From assembly GCA_944388245.1 (NCBI GenBank), contig CALXIA010000003.1, positions 24,805 to 88,804 on the forward strand: 64,000 nucleotides of DNA, written 5' to 3'. Both the position numbers and the translations under genes were made by a program. Within the stretch, counting starts at the first letter, position 1. The number at the start of each line of letters is the position of its first letter. The DNA comes from an uncultured Gemmiger sp. (lineage in GTDB: Bacteria > Bacillota > Clostridia > Oscillospirales > Ruminococcaceae). Below are positions 16,553 to 24,873 of the stretch, in pieces. The notes beneath the pieces are model-generated. The model did not search any database. It was not told the origin of the DNA and saw nothing but the letters and a program-made list of their open reading frames with translations.

Positions 16553-17683
16553 TTACAGGGTATCGGGGCGCTTCCAGCGGTTCGCCCCCTCGATGTAGTA
16601 GAACAGCCAGTCGAAATGGCCGAAGTTCGGATGCTGCAGCTGGCTCCACACATACATCCGCCGGGCCATCCACCGCCAGCGCAGCCGCAGCGGCAGGTAG
16701 TAGGCCACATGCACCCGGTTGCGCCGGCACCAGGCCAGCAGATTCCGCAGCCGCTCGTCCCGCCAGAAGCCCCGGGGCAGCGGCTCGCCCAGCCGGGCGG
16801 CGCACCACAGCCCGTAGCACACGCCCCGCAGATAGTGGTGCATGAAGGGGAACACCTGTTCCGGCGTCATCTCCCACAGCCCCGGCACCCGGGCGGCCTT
16901 CTCCGCCAGCTCGGCCAGCAGCCCGGCCAGATAGCCCGGCTGCGGCTCATCCAGCTGCGCGCCGTGCGCCGCGTTGCGCTGCACCATGGTGCGGATGATG
17001 GAATCGGTGGTGTTGAGGGTGTGGCAGTACAGCGGCACCGGCAGGTAGGCGATCAGCGGGTCGGCGGGCAGGCAGGCCATATACCGGCGCACAAAATCCA
17101 CGTCCTCGCCGCCGCTGGTGCGGGCCCAGCCCAGTTCCGGGTCGAACCGCAGGCCGTGGCGGCGGATCCGGTCGGCCTCGAACAGCTTGTTCCAGGCGTG
17201 CACAAACAGCATGCTGATGTTGCCGCTGTAATGGGTGATCTCCATCTGGCTGCGGGGCAGCGCCTGCACCTGGTAATCATCCTGCTGGTGGCGGGCCCAC
17301 TCCTCCGGGGAGCGGCTGCTGTTCCAGATCACCAGCGCCGCGGGGTGTTCCCGCTGCGCCCGCAGCGCGTACTCCAGTTCCCGGGGGGCGATCCGGTCGT
17401 CCGCGTCCAGAAAGACGATATACCCTCCGCGGGCCTGGTCCATCCCCGCGTTGCGGGCGCGGGAAAGGCCGCCGTTGGCCTGGTGGATCACCCGGAACCG
17501 GCCGTCGGCCTGTGCGATCTCGTCGCAGAGCGCGCCGGTGCCGTCGGCAGAGCCGTCGTCCACCAGCACGCACTCCCAGTCCGGGAAGGTCTGGGCGCGC
17601 ACACTGTCCGCGCAGTCCCGCAGCCAGCGTTCGGCGTTATAGGCCGGCACGATGACCGTGACGGCGGGGGTCGGCTGGTTCAT
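16553..17683 (-). CDS. Family 2 glycosyltransferase, array member 6
   Basis: 376 residues. VTVIVPAYNAERWLRDCADS, CVLVDDGSADGTGALCDEIA, NGGLSRARNAGMDQARGGYI, DADD at 93-96, AWNKLFEADRIRRHGLRFDP and GGED with Glu193-Asp194. The shared C-terminal region is present as RGVCYGLWCAARLGEPLPR and YYLPLRLRWRWMARRMY but the extreme end differs from its neighbours (FGHFDWLFYYIEGANRWKR), resembling member 1 more than members 7-8. The start at 17683 (MNQPTP) follows CAAGGAGGATGCCGC. Array position between members 5 and 7 with 24- and 13-base gaps. Confidence 0.87.
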   Translation of the reverse strand: MNQPTPAVTVIVPAYNAERWLRDCADSVRAQTFPDWECVLVDDGSADGTGALCDEIAQADGRFRVIHQANGGLSRARNAGMDQARGGYIVFLDADDRIAPRELEYALRAQREHPAALVIWNSSRSPEEWARHQQDDYQVQALPRSQMEITHYSGNISMLFVHAWNKLFEADRIRRHGLRFDPELGWARTSGGEDVDFVRRYMACLPADPLIAYLPVPLYCHTLNTTDSIIRTMVQRNAAHGAQLDEPQPGYLAGLLAELAEKAARVPGLWEMTPEQVFPFMHHYLRGVCYGLWCAARLGEPLPRGFWRDERLRNLLAWCRRNRVHVAYYLPLRLRWRWMARRMYVWSQLQHPNFGHFDWLFYYIEGANRWKRPDTL

Positions 17684-17707
17684 GCGGCATCCTCCTTGCG
17701 GCAAGAT

Positions 17708-18814
17708 TCAGGACCACCGGCCGCCGATCAGCAGCTTCTGCAGCAGGGCCAGCCGGTAGTACCAGGCGTTTTGGGCGTTGTCCCAGCCGTACATCGCGGC
17801 CACCAGCGCCGCGCTGCCCAGCCGGAAGGGCAGGTAGTAGGGGGTGTAGCGCCGGCGGGCCAGCAGCCCGTCCAGCAGGGTCCTGACCTCGGGGCCGCGG
17901 ATGTAGCCGGCGGGCAGGGTCTCGCCCAGTTCCCGGGCGCACCAGGCCCCGTAGGCCAGGCAGCGCAGGTAATGGCGGATGGTCACATAGCCCATCTGGG
18001 GCTGCGCGAACAGGTCGGCGTACTCCACCAGGTTCTGCCGCAGCTCGGCCAGGATCCGCGCCGCGTAGCCCGGCTCGGGCCGGTCGGCCTCCCGCTTGAA
18101 CTGGCCGTAGCGGGCCTCGTAGCGGGTGACCAGCGACTGGGGATTGTCCATCTCGTGGTAGTAGCGGGGCACCGGCAGATAGGTGTAGAGCCGGGGCTTG
18201 TCCGAGAAGAAGTTCTCCTGGTACTGCTGAAAGAACACCTCGTCCTCGCTCAGGTTGTGTTCGTAGCCCAGTTCCTTGTCGAACCGCATCCCGAACTTCT
18301 TCACGCAGCCGGCCTGGAACAGCTTGTTCCACACCTGCACCCCCTGGCCCTTGGAGGCGAACATCATCTGCACCTCCAGCCCCCGCATGAGGGTCTCGGC
18401 AAAGGGCTCGGCGGCCCGGCGGGCCAGCTCGGCCTGGTCCAGGGTCAGGTCCCACATGACCAGCCGGTCCGGGTGGGCCAGCTGGCTGCGCATGGCGTAC
18501 TCGATGAGATGGGCCTCGATGGCGTCGTCCGCGTCCACGAAGAACAGGTACAGCCCCACCGCCGCGTCCAGCCCGGCGTTGCGGGCGGTGGACACCCCGC
18601 CGTTTTCCTTGTGGATCACCCGCACCCGGGGGTCCTTTCCGGCGTAGGAATCGCAGATGGCGCCGCAGCCGTCCGGGCTGCCGTCCTCCACCAAAATGAG
18701 TTCAAAGTCCGGCCAGGTCTGGGCCAGGATGCTGTCCACGCACCGGGGCAGGAACTTCTCGCAGTTCCACACCGGCACGATCACCGAGACCAGCGGGGTC
18801 TGTTCCGATTGCAT
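17708..18814 (-). CDS. Family 2 glycosyltransferase, array member 5
   Basis: 368 residues. VSVIVPVWNCEKFLPRCVDS, LILVEDGSPDGCGAICDSYA, NGGVSTARNAGLDAAVGLYL, DADD at 94-97, VWNKLFQAGCVKKFGMRFDK and SED with Glu190-Asp191. The shared C-terminal region: RCLAYGAWCARELGETLP, YYLPFRLGSAALVAAMY and LLIGGRWS. Start ATG 18814 with GCAAGGAGGGAGCCCC. Likely cytoplasmic; processive synthase features (QXXRW) are absent, so it should add a single sugar. Confidence 0.88.
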   Translation of the reverse strand: MQSEQTPLVSVIVPVWNCEKFLPRCVDSILAQTWPDFELILVEDGSPDGCGAICDSYAGKDPRVRVIHKENGGVSTARNAGLDAAVGLYLFFVDADDAIEAHLIEYAMRSQLAHPDRLVMWDLTLDQAELARRAAEPFAETLMRGLEVQMMFASKGQGVQVWNKLFQAGCVKKFGMRFDKELGYEHNLSEDEVFFQQYQENFFSDKPRLYTYLPVPRYYHEMDNPQSLVTRYEARYGQFKREADRPEPGYAARILAELRQNLVEYADLFAQPQMGYVTIRHYLRCLAYGAWCARELGETLPAGYIRGPEVRTLLDGLLARRRYTPYYLPFRLGSAALVAAMYGWDNAQNAWYYRLALLQKLLIGGRWS

Positions 18815-18838
18815 GGGGCTCCCTCCTTGCGGGCAGAA

Positions 18839-19942
18839 TCAGGCCTTCCAGCCGGGGCCGGGCAGCAGACGCAGCGCCGCCTGGACCCGGTAGAACCAGG
18901 GGCTGCGGGTGCGCTCGGCGTAGAACAGCCGGGCGATCAGGCCGGGCCGTTTCCAGCAAAACGGCCAGTAAAACACGTAGTAGCGATGGGTGGCGGCGCA
19001 GGTCTCCAGGCACCAGCGCACCGCCGGCCAGCAAAAGAAGTCGGCCGGCAGCCGCTCGCCCAATTCCCGGGCGCTCCACACCCCGTAGGCGAAGCAGTGC
19101 AGATAGTGCAGGGCGGTGGGAAACGCCTGTTCGCCGGAAAAAAAGTCCGGAAAGGCGGCCATCCGCCGCTCGAACTCCCGGTTGAGGGTGTGAACGTAGC
19201 CCGCCTCGGGCACCTCGTCCATCTCGGCGCGGGGGGCGGGGGCGGCCTTTTTCAGGTTGGTCATGATGGAGTGGGGATTGTCCCGCCGGTAGAAGTAGAG
19301 GGGCTCGTCCAGGTAGCGGAAACCCTGGTCCGGCCCGGCCAGGAACAGCTGCATATACCGGGTGGAGAAGAGCGCGTCCTCCCCGGGGGCGTTTTTGCGC
19401 CCGTCCGGGTCCACGAAGGAGAAGCCGTGCTCGGTGAGGATGTCCCGGCGGAACAGCTTGGTGTTGACCCCGGTGTGCAGGGCGATCTGCAGAAAGATCA
19501 GCTGCATCTCGTCCTGGGTGCAGCGCCGGTGGGTCCGGGGCATGCCGGGCAGGGCCTGGAACTCCTGCCAGTCGCTGGTGGAGCGCCAGATGGTCAGGTC
19601 CCGGGGGAACTGTTTCTGGGTGGTGAGGGCGGCTTCCAGCAGGCAGGGGGCCATGGCGTCGTCCGCGTCGAAGAAGTAGACCCACGGGGTATCGGCGGCG
19701 GCCAGGCCGGCGTTGCGGGCGCTGGAGGCCCCGCCGTTTTCCTTGTGGATCACCGAAAAGCGGCTGTCCCGGGCGGCCCACTCGTCGCAGACCGGGCCGC
19801 TGCCGTCGGTGGAGCCGTCGTCCACCAGCACGCACCGCCAGCCCGGGAAGGTCTGGGCTTCGATGGACGCCAGGCAGACCGGCAGAAATTCGCCGGCGTT
19901 CCACACCGGCACCACGATGGTCAGTTCAGGGGCGTTTGGCAT
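18839..19942 (-). CDS. Family 2 glycosyltransferase, array member 4
   Basis: 367 residues. LTIVVPVWNAGEFLPVCLAS, CVLVDDGSTDGSGPVCDEWA, NGGASSARNAGLAAADTPWV, DADD at 92-95, and PGED with Glu188-Asp189 preceded by an atypical VNTKLFRRDIL where most paralogues have WNKLF. C-terminal shared region: HCFAYGVWSARELGERLP, FYWPFCWKRPGLIARLFY (the R of the YYLPxR motif is changed to CW-K), LLPGPGWKA. Start ATG 19942 follows ATAAGGAGGACACCC; a longer frame up to 20284 runs inside member 3 and is rejected. Confidence 0.88.
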   Translation of the reverse strand: MPNAPELTIVVPVWNAGEFLPVCLASIEAQTFPGWRCVLVDDGSTDGSGPVCDEWAARDSRFSVIHKENGGASSARNAGLAAADTPWVYFFDADDAMAPCLLEAALTTQKQFPRDLTIWRSTSDWQEFQALPGMPRTHRRCTQDEMQLIFLQIALHTGVNTKLFRRDILTEHGFSFVDPDGRKNAPGEDALFSTRYMQLFLAGPDQGFRYLDEPLYFYRRDNPHSIMTNLKKAAPAPRAEMDEVPEAGYVHTLNREFERRMAAFPDFFSGEQAFPTALHYLHCFAYGVWSARELGERLPADFFCWPAVRWCLETCAATHRYYVFYWPFCWKRPGLIARLFYAERTRSPWFYRVQAALRLLPGPGWKA

Positions 19943-19953
19943 GGGTGTCCTCC

Positions 19954-21057
19954 TTATTTCCAGCCGGGCAGGGCCAGATGGGCCAGCCGGTCCAGCCGGT
20001 AATACAGGGCTTTGCGCCAGCTTTTGGCCTCGTAGACCCGGGCCAGCAGGGCGGGCTGGTCCCAGCGAAGCAGCAGCCAGGCGAGGGGCTCGGCCCGGTA
20101 CTGCCGGCCCAGCGCCAGCAGACGGGCCACCGCCGGCTCGGCCCGCAGGGGATGGGGCAAAGCCTCGCCCAGCGCCCGGGCGCTGTACACCCCGTAGGTG
20201 ACGCCGTTCATATAGTGGCGGATGGTCTCCCGGGCGGCCTGCTCCCCGGCCAGGGGCGCGGGGCGGGCGCAGATCTCCAGGCACTCCCGGCAGATGCGGG
20301 GCCAGTACCCGGGCTGGGGCGCGTCCGGTCCCTCGGCCGGCGCGGCGGCGCGCTGGCGGTTGAAGCGGGCGGCCTGGGAGTTGTCGTTGGCCCGCTCGTT
20401 GTAGTACAGGGCCTGCTCAAAAAAGACGTAGTTCTGCGGCCCGTCGCCAAAAAACGCCCGGTAGTACCGGTCCAGGAAGTCCTTGTCCTCCCCCATCTTC
20501 TCCACCCGGCCCAGGGCTTCGTCGAACCGCAGCCCGGCCCGGCGCACCACATCCCCGTCGAACAGCTTGTTCCAGGGCTGCATCTCGATGCCCCGGCTGG
20601 TGAAGAGCAGCATCATCTCCACCCCGTCGCACAGGCGGGGCGAGGGCGGCAGGGCGGCGGCCCAGGTGAAGGCGTCCCAGTCGGTGGCGTACTGCCACAC
20701 CGGCACCCGGTCCGGATGCAGCCGGGCCTGTTCCACCGCGTATTCCAGCTCGTGGGGGCCCAGCGCGTCGTCGTTGTCGCAGAAGGCGATGTACCGGCCC
20801 CGGGCCGCGTCCAGGCCGGTGTTGCGGGCCCGGCTGATGCCGCCGTTGGGCTGGTGGATCGCCCGGAACCGGCCGTCCCGGGCGGCCCACTCGTCGCAGA
20901 TGGCGCCGCTGTTGTCCGGGCTGCCGTCCTCCACCAGGAGGCACTCCCAGTCGGTCAGGGTCTGGGCGGCGATCGACGCGAGGCACCGGGGCAGCAGCGC
21001 TTGCGCCCCCCAGACCGGGACGATCACGCTGACCAAAGGCGCTTGGGTATTGCTCAC
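19954..21057 (-). CDS. Family 2 glycosyltransferase, array member 3
   Basis: 367 residues from GTG 21057, chosen because GAAAGGAAG lies about seven bases upstream; TTG 21063 would abut it. VSVIVPVWGAQALLPRCLAS, CLLVEDGSPDNSGAICDEWA, NGGISRARNTGLDAARGRYI, DNDD at 94-97, PWNKLFDGDVVRRAGLRFDE and MGED with Glu190-Asp191. Shared C-terminal region: NGVTYGVYSARALGEALP and LLLRWDQPALLARVYEAK ending LALPGWK; here the YYLPxR motif has become WLLLRW. A proline/alanine-rich segment around residues 245-265 is specific to this copy. Confidence 0.87.
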   Translation of the reverse strand: MSNTQAPLVSVIVPVWGAQALLPRCLASIAAQTLTDWECLLVEDGSPDNSGAICDEWAARDGRFRAIHQPNGGISRARNTGLDAARGRYIAFCDNDDALGPHELEYAVEQARLHPDRVPVWQYATDWDAFTWAAALPPSPRLCDGVEMMLLFTSRGIEMQPWNKLFDGDVVRRAGLRFDEALGRVEKMGEDKDFLDRYYRAFFGDGPQNYVFFEQALYYNERANDNSQAARFNRQRAAAPAEGPDAPQPGYWPRICRECLEICARPAPLAGEQAARETIRHYMNGVTYGVYSARALGEALPHPLRAEPAVARLLALGRQYRAEPLAWLLLRWDQPALLARVYEAKSWRKALYYRLDRLAHLALPGWK

Positions 21058-21072
21058 GGCCAACTTCCTTTC

Positions 21073-22182
21073 TTATTCCCCGGCGTTTTTCTTCCAGCCG
21101 GGCAGCAGCAGGCGGAACAGCCGGCAGGCCCAGAAGAAGGGGGCCTGCTTGAGTTCGTCCCACTGGTAGAGCCGGGCCGCGAACCGCCAGGCCCGCAGCC
21201 GGTAGGGCAGGTAGTAGGGGTTGAAGATCCGGTTGTGTTTCCACCAATCCAGCAGTTCGGCCAGTTCGGGGCCGTCGGTCAGCGGCCGGGGCAGCCCCTC
21301 GCCCAGCTGTTCCGCGCACCAGAGCCCGAAGGCGAAGCACCGGGTATAGTGCCGCGCGAAGGCGATGGATTCCAGCGGGGGGATGTCGGTCAGGCGGGGC
21401 GGCATCTCGGTGCGCACCGACCGGTACTCCTTCAGGATGAAGTCCGCGTAGGCGGGCTCCGGGTCGGGCAGGGTCAGTTCCAGGCGCTGGGTGGCGGTGC
21501 GGGTGATGCTGGTGCGGTTGTCCGGATAGTGGAAGTAGCGGGGGGTGGCGGCGTAGACCATGGGGGGCGAACCCTCCGGCCAGCGGGCGGCCAGGTACTG
21601 TTCCATGAACAGCTTGTCCTCCCCCAGGTTGTCCCGCTTGCCCAATGTCTCGTCAAACCGCAGCCCCGCCGCGCGCACCGCGGCGGTCTGGAACAGCTTG
21701 TTCCAGATGGTCACGAAGATGGACCCGCAGGGATGCCGGCGCAGCATGGAGGCCCCGTCGGTCAGCTCGTACTCCAGCGGCTTTTCGGCCGCGGCGGCGA
21801 AATCGGCCGCGTCCCGGGTGTAGCCCCACATGACCAGCCGGTCGGGATAGGCGGTCTGCATGGCCACGGCGTACTCCAGGCTGTGGGGGTCCATGGCGTC
21901 GTCCTGGTCGCAGAAGGTGAACCACTCGCCCCGCAGCACCGCCAGCGCCGCGTTGCGGGCGCTGGACACCCCGCCGTTCTCCTTGTCCACCAGCCGGAAC
22001 CGGGGATCCTGTTCCGCCAGCGCCGCGCAGATCGCCCGGCTGCCGTCGGTGGAGCCGTCGTTGACCATGACGCACTCAAAGTTCGGATAGGTCTGCGCCC
22101 GCAGGCTGCCCAGGCTGCGTTCCAGCCAGGCTTCGCCGTTGTACACCGGCAGGATCACGCTGACCAGCGGCTGCTCGTTCAT
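21073..22182 (-). CDS. Family 2 glycosyltransferase, array member 2
   Basis: 369 residues. VSVILPVYNGEAWLERSLGS, CVMVNDGSTDGSRAIC, NGGVSSARNAALAVLRGEWF, DQDD at 92-95, IWNKLFQTAAVRAAGLRFDE and LGED with Glu188-Asp189, then NRTSITRTATQR. Shared C-terminal region: RCFAFGLWCAEQLGEGLPR, YYLPYRLRAWRFAARLY, LLLPGWKKNAGE. Start ATG 22182 with AAATGAGGTGAACACCC. The 22-base gap to member 1 and 15-base gap to member 3 show a tight operon. Donor sugar cannot be deduced. Confidence 0.88.
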   Translation of the reverse strand: MNEQPLVSVILPVYNGEAWLERSLGSLRAQTYPNFECVMVNDGSTDGSRAICAALAEQDPRFRLVDKENGGVSSARNAALAVLRGEWFTFCDQDDAMDPHSLEYAVAMQTAYPDRLVMWGYTRDAADFAAAAEKPLEYELTDGASMLRRHPCGSIFVTIWNKLFQTAAVRAAGLRFDETLGKRDNLGEDKLFMEQYLAARWPEGSPPMVYAATPRYFHYPDNRTSITRTATQRLELTLPDPEPAYADFILKEYRSVRTEMPPRLTDIPPLESIAFARHYTRCFAFGLWCAEQLGEGLPRPLTDGPELAELLDWWKHNRIFNPYYLPYRLRAWRFAARLYQWDELKQAPFFWACRLFRLLLPGWKKNAGE

Positions 22183-22204
22183 GGGTGTTCACCTCATTTT
22201 TGGC

Positions 22205-23395
22205 TTATCGTTTCCAGTTTCCGCCCAGCAGGTAGTACAGGCCCCAGTCCCACCGGCCGAAGGCCCGGCTGTGGGTGGCGTCCCGGTAGTAGAGCCTGGC
22301 GGCCAGGGCCGGGCAGTGCCAGCGCAGCGGCAGGTAGTAGGGGGAGTAGCGCCGGCGCTGTTTGCACCAGGCCAGCGCCCCGGCCAGGCCCGGGTGGGCC
22401 CACAGCCCGGCGGGCAGGGCCACGCCGGCGGCGCGGCAGGCCCAGATGCCGTAGGCCAGGCTGCGCAGCACGCTCAGGTGCAGCCCGGCGGTCTTGTGCT
22501 CGTCGCCGCCGTAGATCCAGTCCAGCTTCGCGTCCCGGGCGTAGTCGTCCAGCAAGGTCCGGCAGTAGGCGGCCGGGTCGGGGGGCGGGATCAGCTGCTC
22601 GTTGGCCTCGTCGGCCATGGCGGCGTTCTCCCCGGCCACCCGCACCTCGATGTGCCGGGTGATGGCGTCGGTGTTGGTGCAGTCGTAGTAGTACAGATCG
22701 TTGCCGGTGTAGGCGATGGCCTGGGCGGGGGAGGGGTCCAGCGCCAGGCGCATGTACCGGTCCACATAGTCCCGGTCCTCCCCGTACCACTGGCCGTCCG
22801 GGTCGATGCGGTACTGGTCCTTGTCGGGGCGGATGGTCTCGTCGAACCACAGATCCCGCTGCGCCAGCAGCCGCCGGTCGAACAGCTTGTTCCAGGCGGT
22901 GAAGTACAGGTTGCGCCGGATCATGAGCCGGTCGATCTGGCCCCGGGGCAGGCAGACCGCCGCCAGCGGCTTGTCGAAGCCCGCCTCAAAGGCGGCGTGG
23001 TCGCCGGTGTACTCCCAGATCACAAAGGCCCCGGGGTACTGGCCGGCCATCTCCAGGCCGTATTCCAGGGTGTGGGGGGCCAATTCGTCGTCGCAGTCCG
23101 GGATGACCACCCAGCGGCCCCGGGCGGCGGCCAGCCCCGCGTTGCGGGCGCTGGAGGCCCCGCCGTTTTTCTTGTGGATGGCCTTGAAGCGGGGGTCCTT
23201 GGCGGCCCATTCGTCGCACACCTTGCCGGAATCGTCCGGGGATTCGTCGTCCACCAGGATGCACTCCCAGTCCGGCATGGTCTGGGCGGCCACCGACCGG
23301 CACAGGCGGTTCAGCCACTCGCCCTTGTACACCGCCACCACCACGCTCACGGCGGGGGCGTCTTCGGCAAAGGGCTGCCAGCTGCGGTTTGGCAT
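22205..23395 (-). CDS. Family 2 glycosyltransferase, array member 1
   Basis: 396 residues, the longest of the array. VSVVVAVYKGEWLNRLCRSV, CILVDDESPDDSGKVCDEWA (Glu instead of Gly after DD), NGGASSARNAGLAAARGRWV, DCDD at 100-103, AWNKLFDRRLLAQRDLWFDE, an extra ~15-residue insertion, then YGED with Glu206-Asp207. Shared C-terminal region: RSLAYGIWACRAAGVALP, YYLPLRWHCPALAARLYY, LLGGNWKR. Start ATG 23395 (MPNRSW) is served by AAGGAG that overlaps the aroF stop; GTG 23404 is too close. It is the junction gene between the chorismate genes and the array. Confidence 0.88.
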   Translation of the reverse strand: MPNRSWQPFAEDAPAVSVVVAVYKGEWLNRLCRSVAAQTMPDWECILVDDESPDDSGKVCDEWAAKDPRFKAIHKKNGGASSARNAGLAAARGRWVVIPDCDDELAPHTLEYGLEMAGQYPGAFVIWEYTGDHAAFEAGFDKPLAAVCLPRGQIDRLMIRRNLYFTAWNKLFDRRLLAQRDLWFDETIRPDKDQYRIDPDGQWYGEDRDYVDRYMRLALDPSPAQAIAYTGNDLYYYDCTNTDAITRHIEVRVAGENAAMADEANEQLIPPPDPAAYCRTLLDDYARDAKLDWIYGGDEHKTAGLHLSVLRSLAYGIWACRAAGVALPAGLWAHPGLAGALAWCKQRRRYSPYYLPLRWHCPALAARLYYRDATHSRAFGRWDWGLYYLLGGNWKR

Positions 23396-23407
23396 GGTAT
23401 CCACTCC

Positions 23408-24424
23408 TTACAGGTCCCGGCCCACCACATGGGCGATGGCCCGGCATTTTTCGATCACCTGGCGGAACTTGTCCGGTTTCAGGCTCTGGGCGCCGTCGCT
23501 CCAGGCGTTCTGGGGATCGTTGTGCACCTCGATGATCAGGCCGTCCGCCCCGGCGGCCACCGCCGCCAGGCTCATGGCCTCCACATACCGCCAGTTGCCG
23601 GTGGCGTGGCTGGGGTCGATGATGATGGGCAGATGGGTCTTTTCCTTGATGATGGGGATGACCGACAGATCCAGGGTGTTGCGGGTGTAGGGTTCGAAGG
23701 TGCGGATGCCCCGCTCGCAGAAGATCACGTTCTCGTTGCCGCCGGCCATGATGTACTCGGCGCTCATGATCCACTCCTCGATGGTGTTGGCCAGGCCCCG
23801 CTTGAGCAGCACCGGCTTGTGCATTTTGCCCACCGCCTTGAGCAGCGGGAAGTTCTGCATGTTGCGCGCGCCGATCTGCACCAGGTCCACGTACTGCTCA
23901 AACTCCTCGATCCTGTCCTCGCTCATCAGCTCGCTGACGATGGGCAGGCCGGTGATCTCCCGGGCCTTGACCAGATCCAGGATGCCCTCGGTCCCCAGGC
24001 CCTGGAAGGCGTAGGGGGAGGTGCGGGGCTTGTAGGCGCCGCCCCGCAGCATGGCGCCGCCGGCGGCCTTGACGGCCTGGGCGATCTCCACCACCTGGCT
24101 CTCGCACTCCACGCTGCAGGGGCCGCCGATGACGCAGATCTTCTCCTGGCCGCCGATCTTGACCCCGTTCACGTCCACGATGGTGTCGGCCTCGTGGAAC
24201 AGCCGGTTGGCCTTTTTGTAGGGGGCGGAAACGCGGGTGACGCTCTCCACCCAGGGGTTGGCGGCCACCTGTTTCTCGTTGACCTTGGTGGTGTCGCCCA
24301 CGATGCCGAAGACGTTGTAGTCGGTGCCGCGGATGAGGGTGACCGACAGGCCCTGGGCCTCAAACCCGGCGATAATCTTCTGAATTTCCGATTGGGGGGT
24401 GCCCCGTTTGGTTGAAATGATCAT
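23408..24424 (-). CDS. aroF: 3-deoxy-7-phosphoheptulonate (DAHP) synthase, AroF/type I-beta
   Basis: First step of the shikimate pathway: phosphoenolpyruvate plus erythrose-4-phosphate. 338 residues, with an N-terminal ferredoxin-like regulatory domain (residues ~1-70, MIISTKRGTPQSEIQ to ESVTRVSAPYK) as in Thermotoga-type enzymes that respond to Tyr/Phe, then a TIM barrel: CVIGGPCSVECESQ, GGAYKPRTSPYAFQGLG, PVLLKRGLANTIEEW, IIDPSHATGNW (metal-binding His). It overlaps aroQ by four bases (ATGA) and precedes the first glycosyltransferase by 12 bases. Confidence 0.95.
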   Translation of the reverse strand: MIISTKRGTPQSEIQKIIAGFEAQGLSVTLIRGTDYNVFGIVGDTTKVNEKQVAANPWVESVTRVSAPYKKANRLFHEADTIVDVNGVKIGGQEKICVIGGPCSVECESQVVEIAQAVKAAGGAMLRGGAYKPRTSPYAFQGLGTEGILDLVKAREITGLPIVSELMSEDRIEEFEQYVDLVQIGARNMQNFPLLKAVGKMHKPVLLKRGLANTIEEWIMSAEYIMAGGNENVIFCERGIRTFEPYTRNTLDLSVIPIIKEKTHLPIIIDPSHATGNWRYVEAMSLAAVAAGADGLIIEVHNDPQNAWSDGAQSLKPDKFRQVIEKCRAIAHVVGRDL

Positions 24425-24873
24425 TGTGGCATGGTTCCTTTCCCGGTGATGATTTGCTGCAAAAAGCGGGCCGCGTTCACATAGCCCTCGATGCCCTGGC
24501 CCACGAAATGGCCCTGACAGGCCATGCCGGCGTAGCTGATCTGGCGGAAGGGTTCCCGCTGGGTCACGTCGCTGATGTGCACCTCGGCGGCGGGCAGCGC
24601 CACCGCCTTGAGGGCGTCCAGAATGGCGATGCTGGTGTGGGTGTAGGCCCCCGGATTGATCACGATGCCGTCGGCGTATTGCAGCGCGTCCTGGATCGCG
24701 TCCACCAGATCCCCCTCGTGGTTGGACTGATAAAATTCGGTCTCGATGCCCAGCGCCTCGCAGCAGCGGGCCACATACTCCACCATGGTGTTGTAGTCCA
24801 CCGTGCCGTAGATGCCCGGTTCCCGGATGCCCAGCATATTCAGGTTGGGTCCGTTCAAAATCAGCAGTTTCAT
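24421..24873 (-). CDS. aroQ: Type II 3-dehydroquinate dehydratase
   Basis: Third step of the pathway. 150 residues, dodecameric type II family. Motifs: LILNGPNLNMLGIREPGIYG (catalytic Tyr in IYG), EFYQSNHEGDLVDAIQDA, IVINPGAYTHTSIAILDAL and EVHISDVTQREPFR (catalytic His). The segment SYAGMACQGHFVGQGIEGY replaces the more usual SVIADVCVGQIIGFG form but keeps the glycines. Overlaps aroC upstream and aroF downstream by four bases each, so translation is coupled. Confidence 0.95.
   Translation of the reverse strand: MKLLILNGPNLNMLGIREPGIYGTVDYNTMVEYVARCCEALGIETEFYQSNHEGDLVDAIQDALQYADGIVINPGAYTHTSIAILDALKAVALPAAEVHISDVTQREPFRQISYAGMACQGHFVGQGIEGYVNAARFLQQIITGKGTMPQ

Larger units (their letters stand above)
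14333..23395 (-). other. Array of eight tandem family 2 glycosyltransferase genes within the aro operon
   Basis: Eight head-to-tail paralogues of 364-396 residues with gaps of 11-24 bases, each preceded by its own AGGAGG-type site and no visible internal promoter or terminator. All share the GT-A domain and a C-terminal region with GxWxAxxLGExLP and, in most, YYLPxR. Flanked upstream by aroF and downstream by aroA. Confidence 0.9.

Noticed and set aside
16307-20002. A plus-strand open frame of over 1200 codons antisense to the GT array, and similar long frames at 19936-22662, 22139-24415, 33836-36598, 13016-14962 and 4242-6194
   Set aside because: They are antisense to clear genes and stay open because GC-rich codons seldom give stops on the other strand. 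Their products are low-complexity Gly/His/Arg/Pro sequences without domains.
14333-23395. The GT array as a CRISPR-like or phase-variable repeat locus
   Set aside because: No invertible repeats, recombinase gene or homopolymer tracts were seen; the copies are full-length diverged genes.
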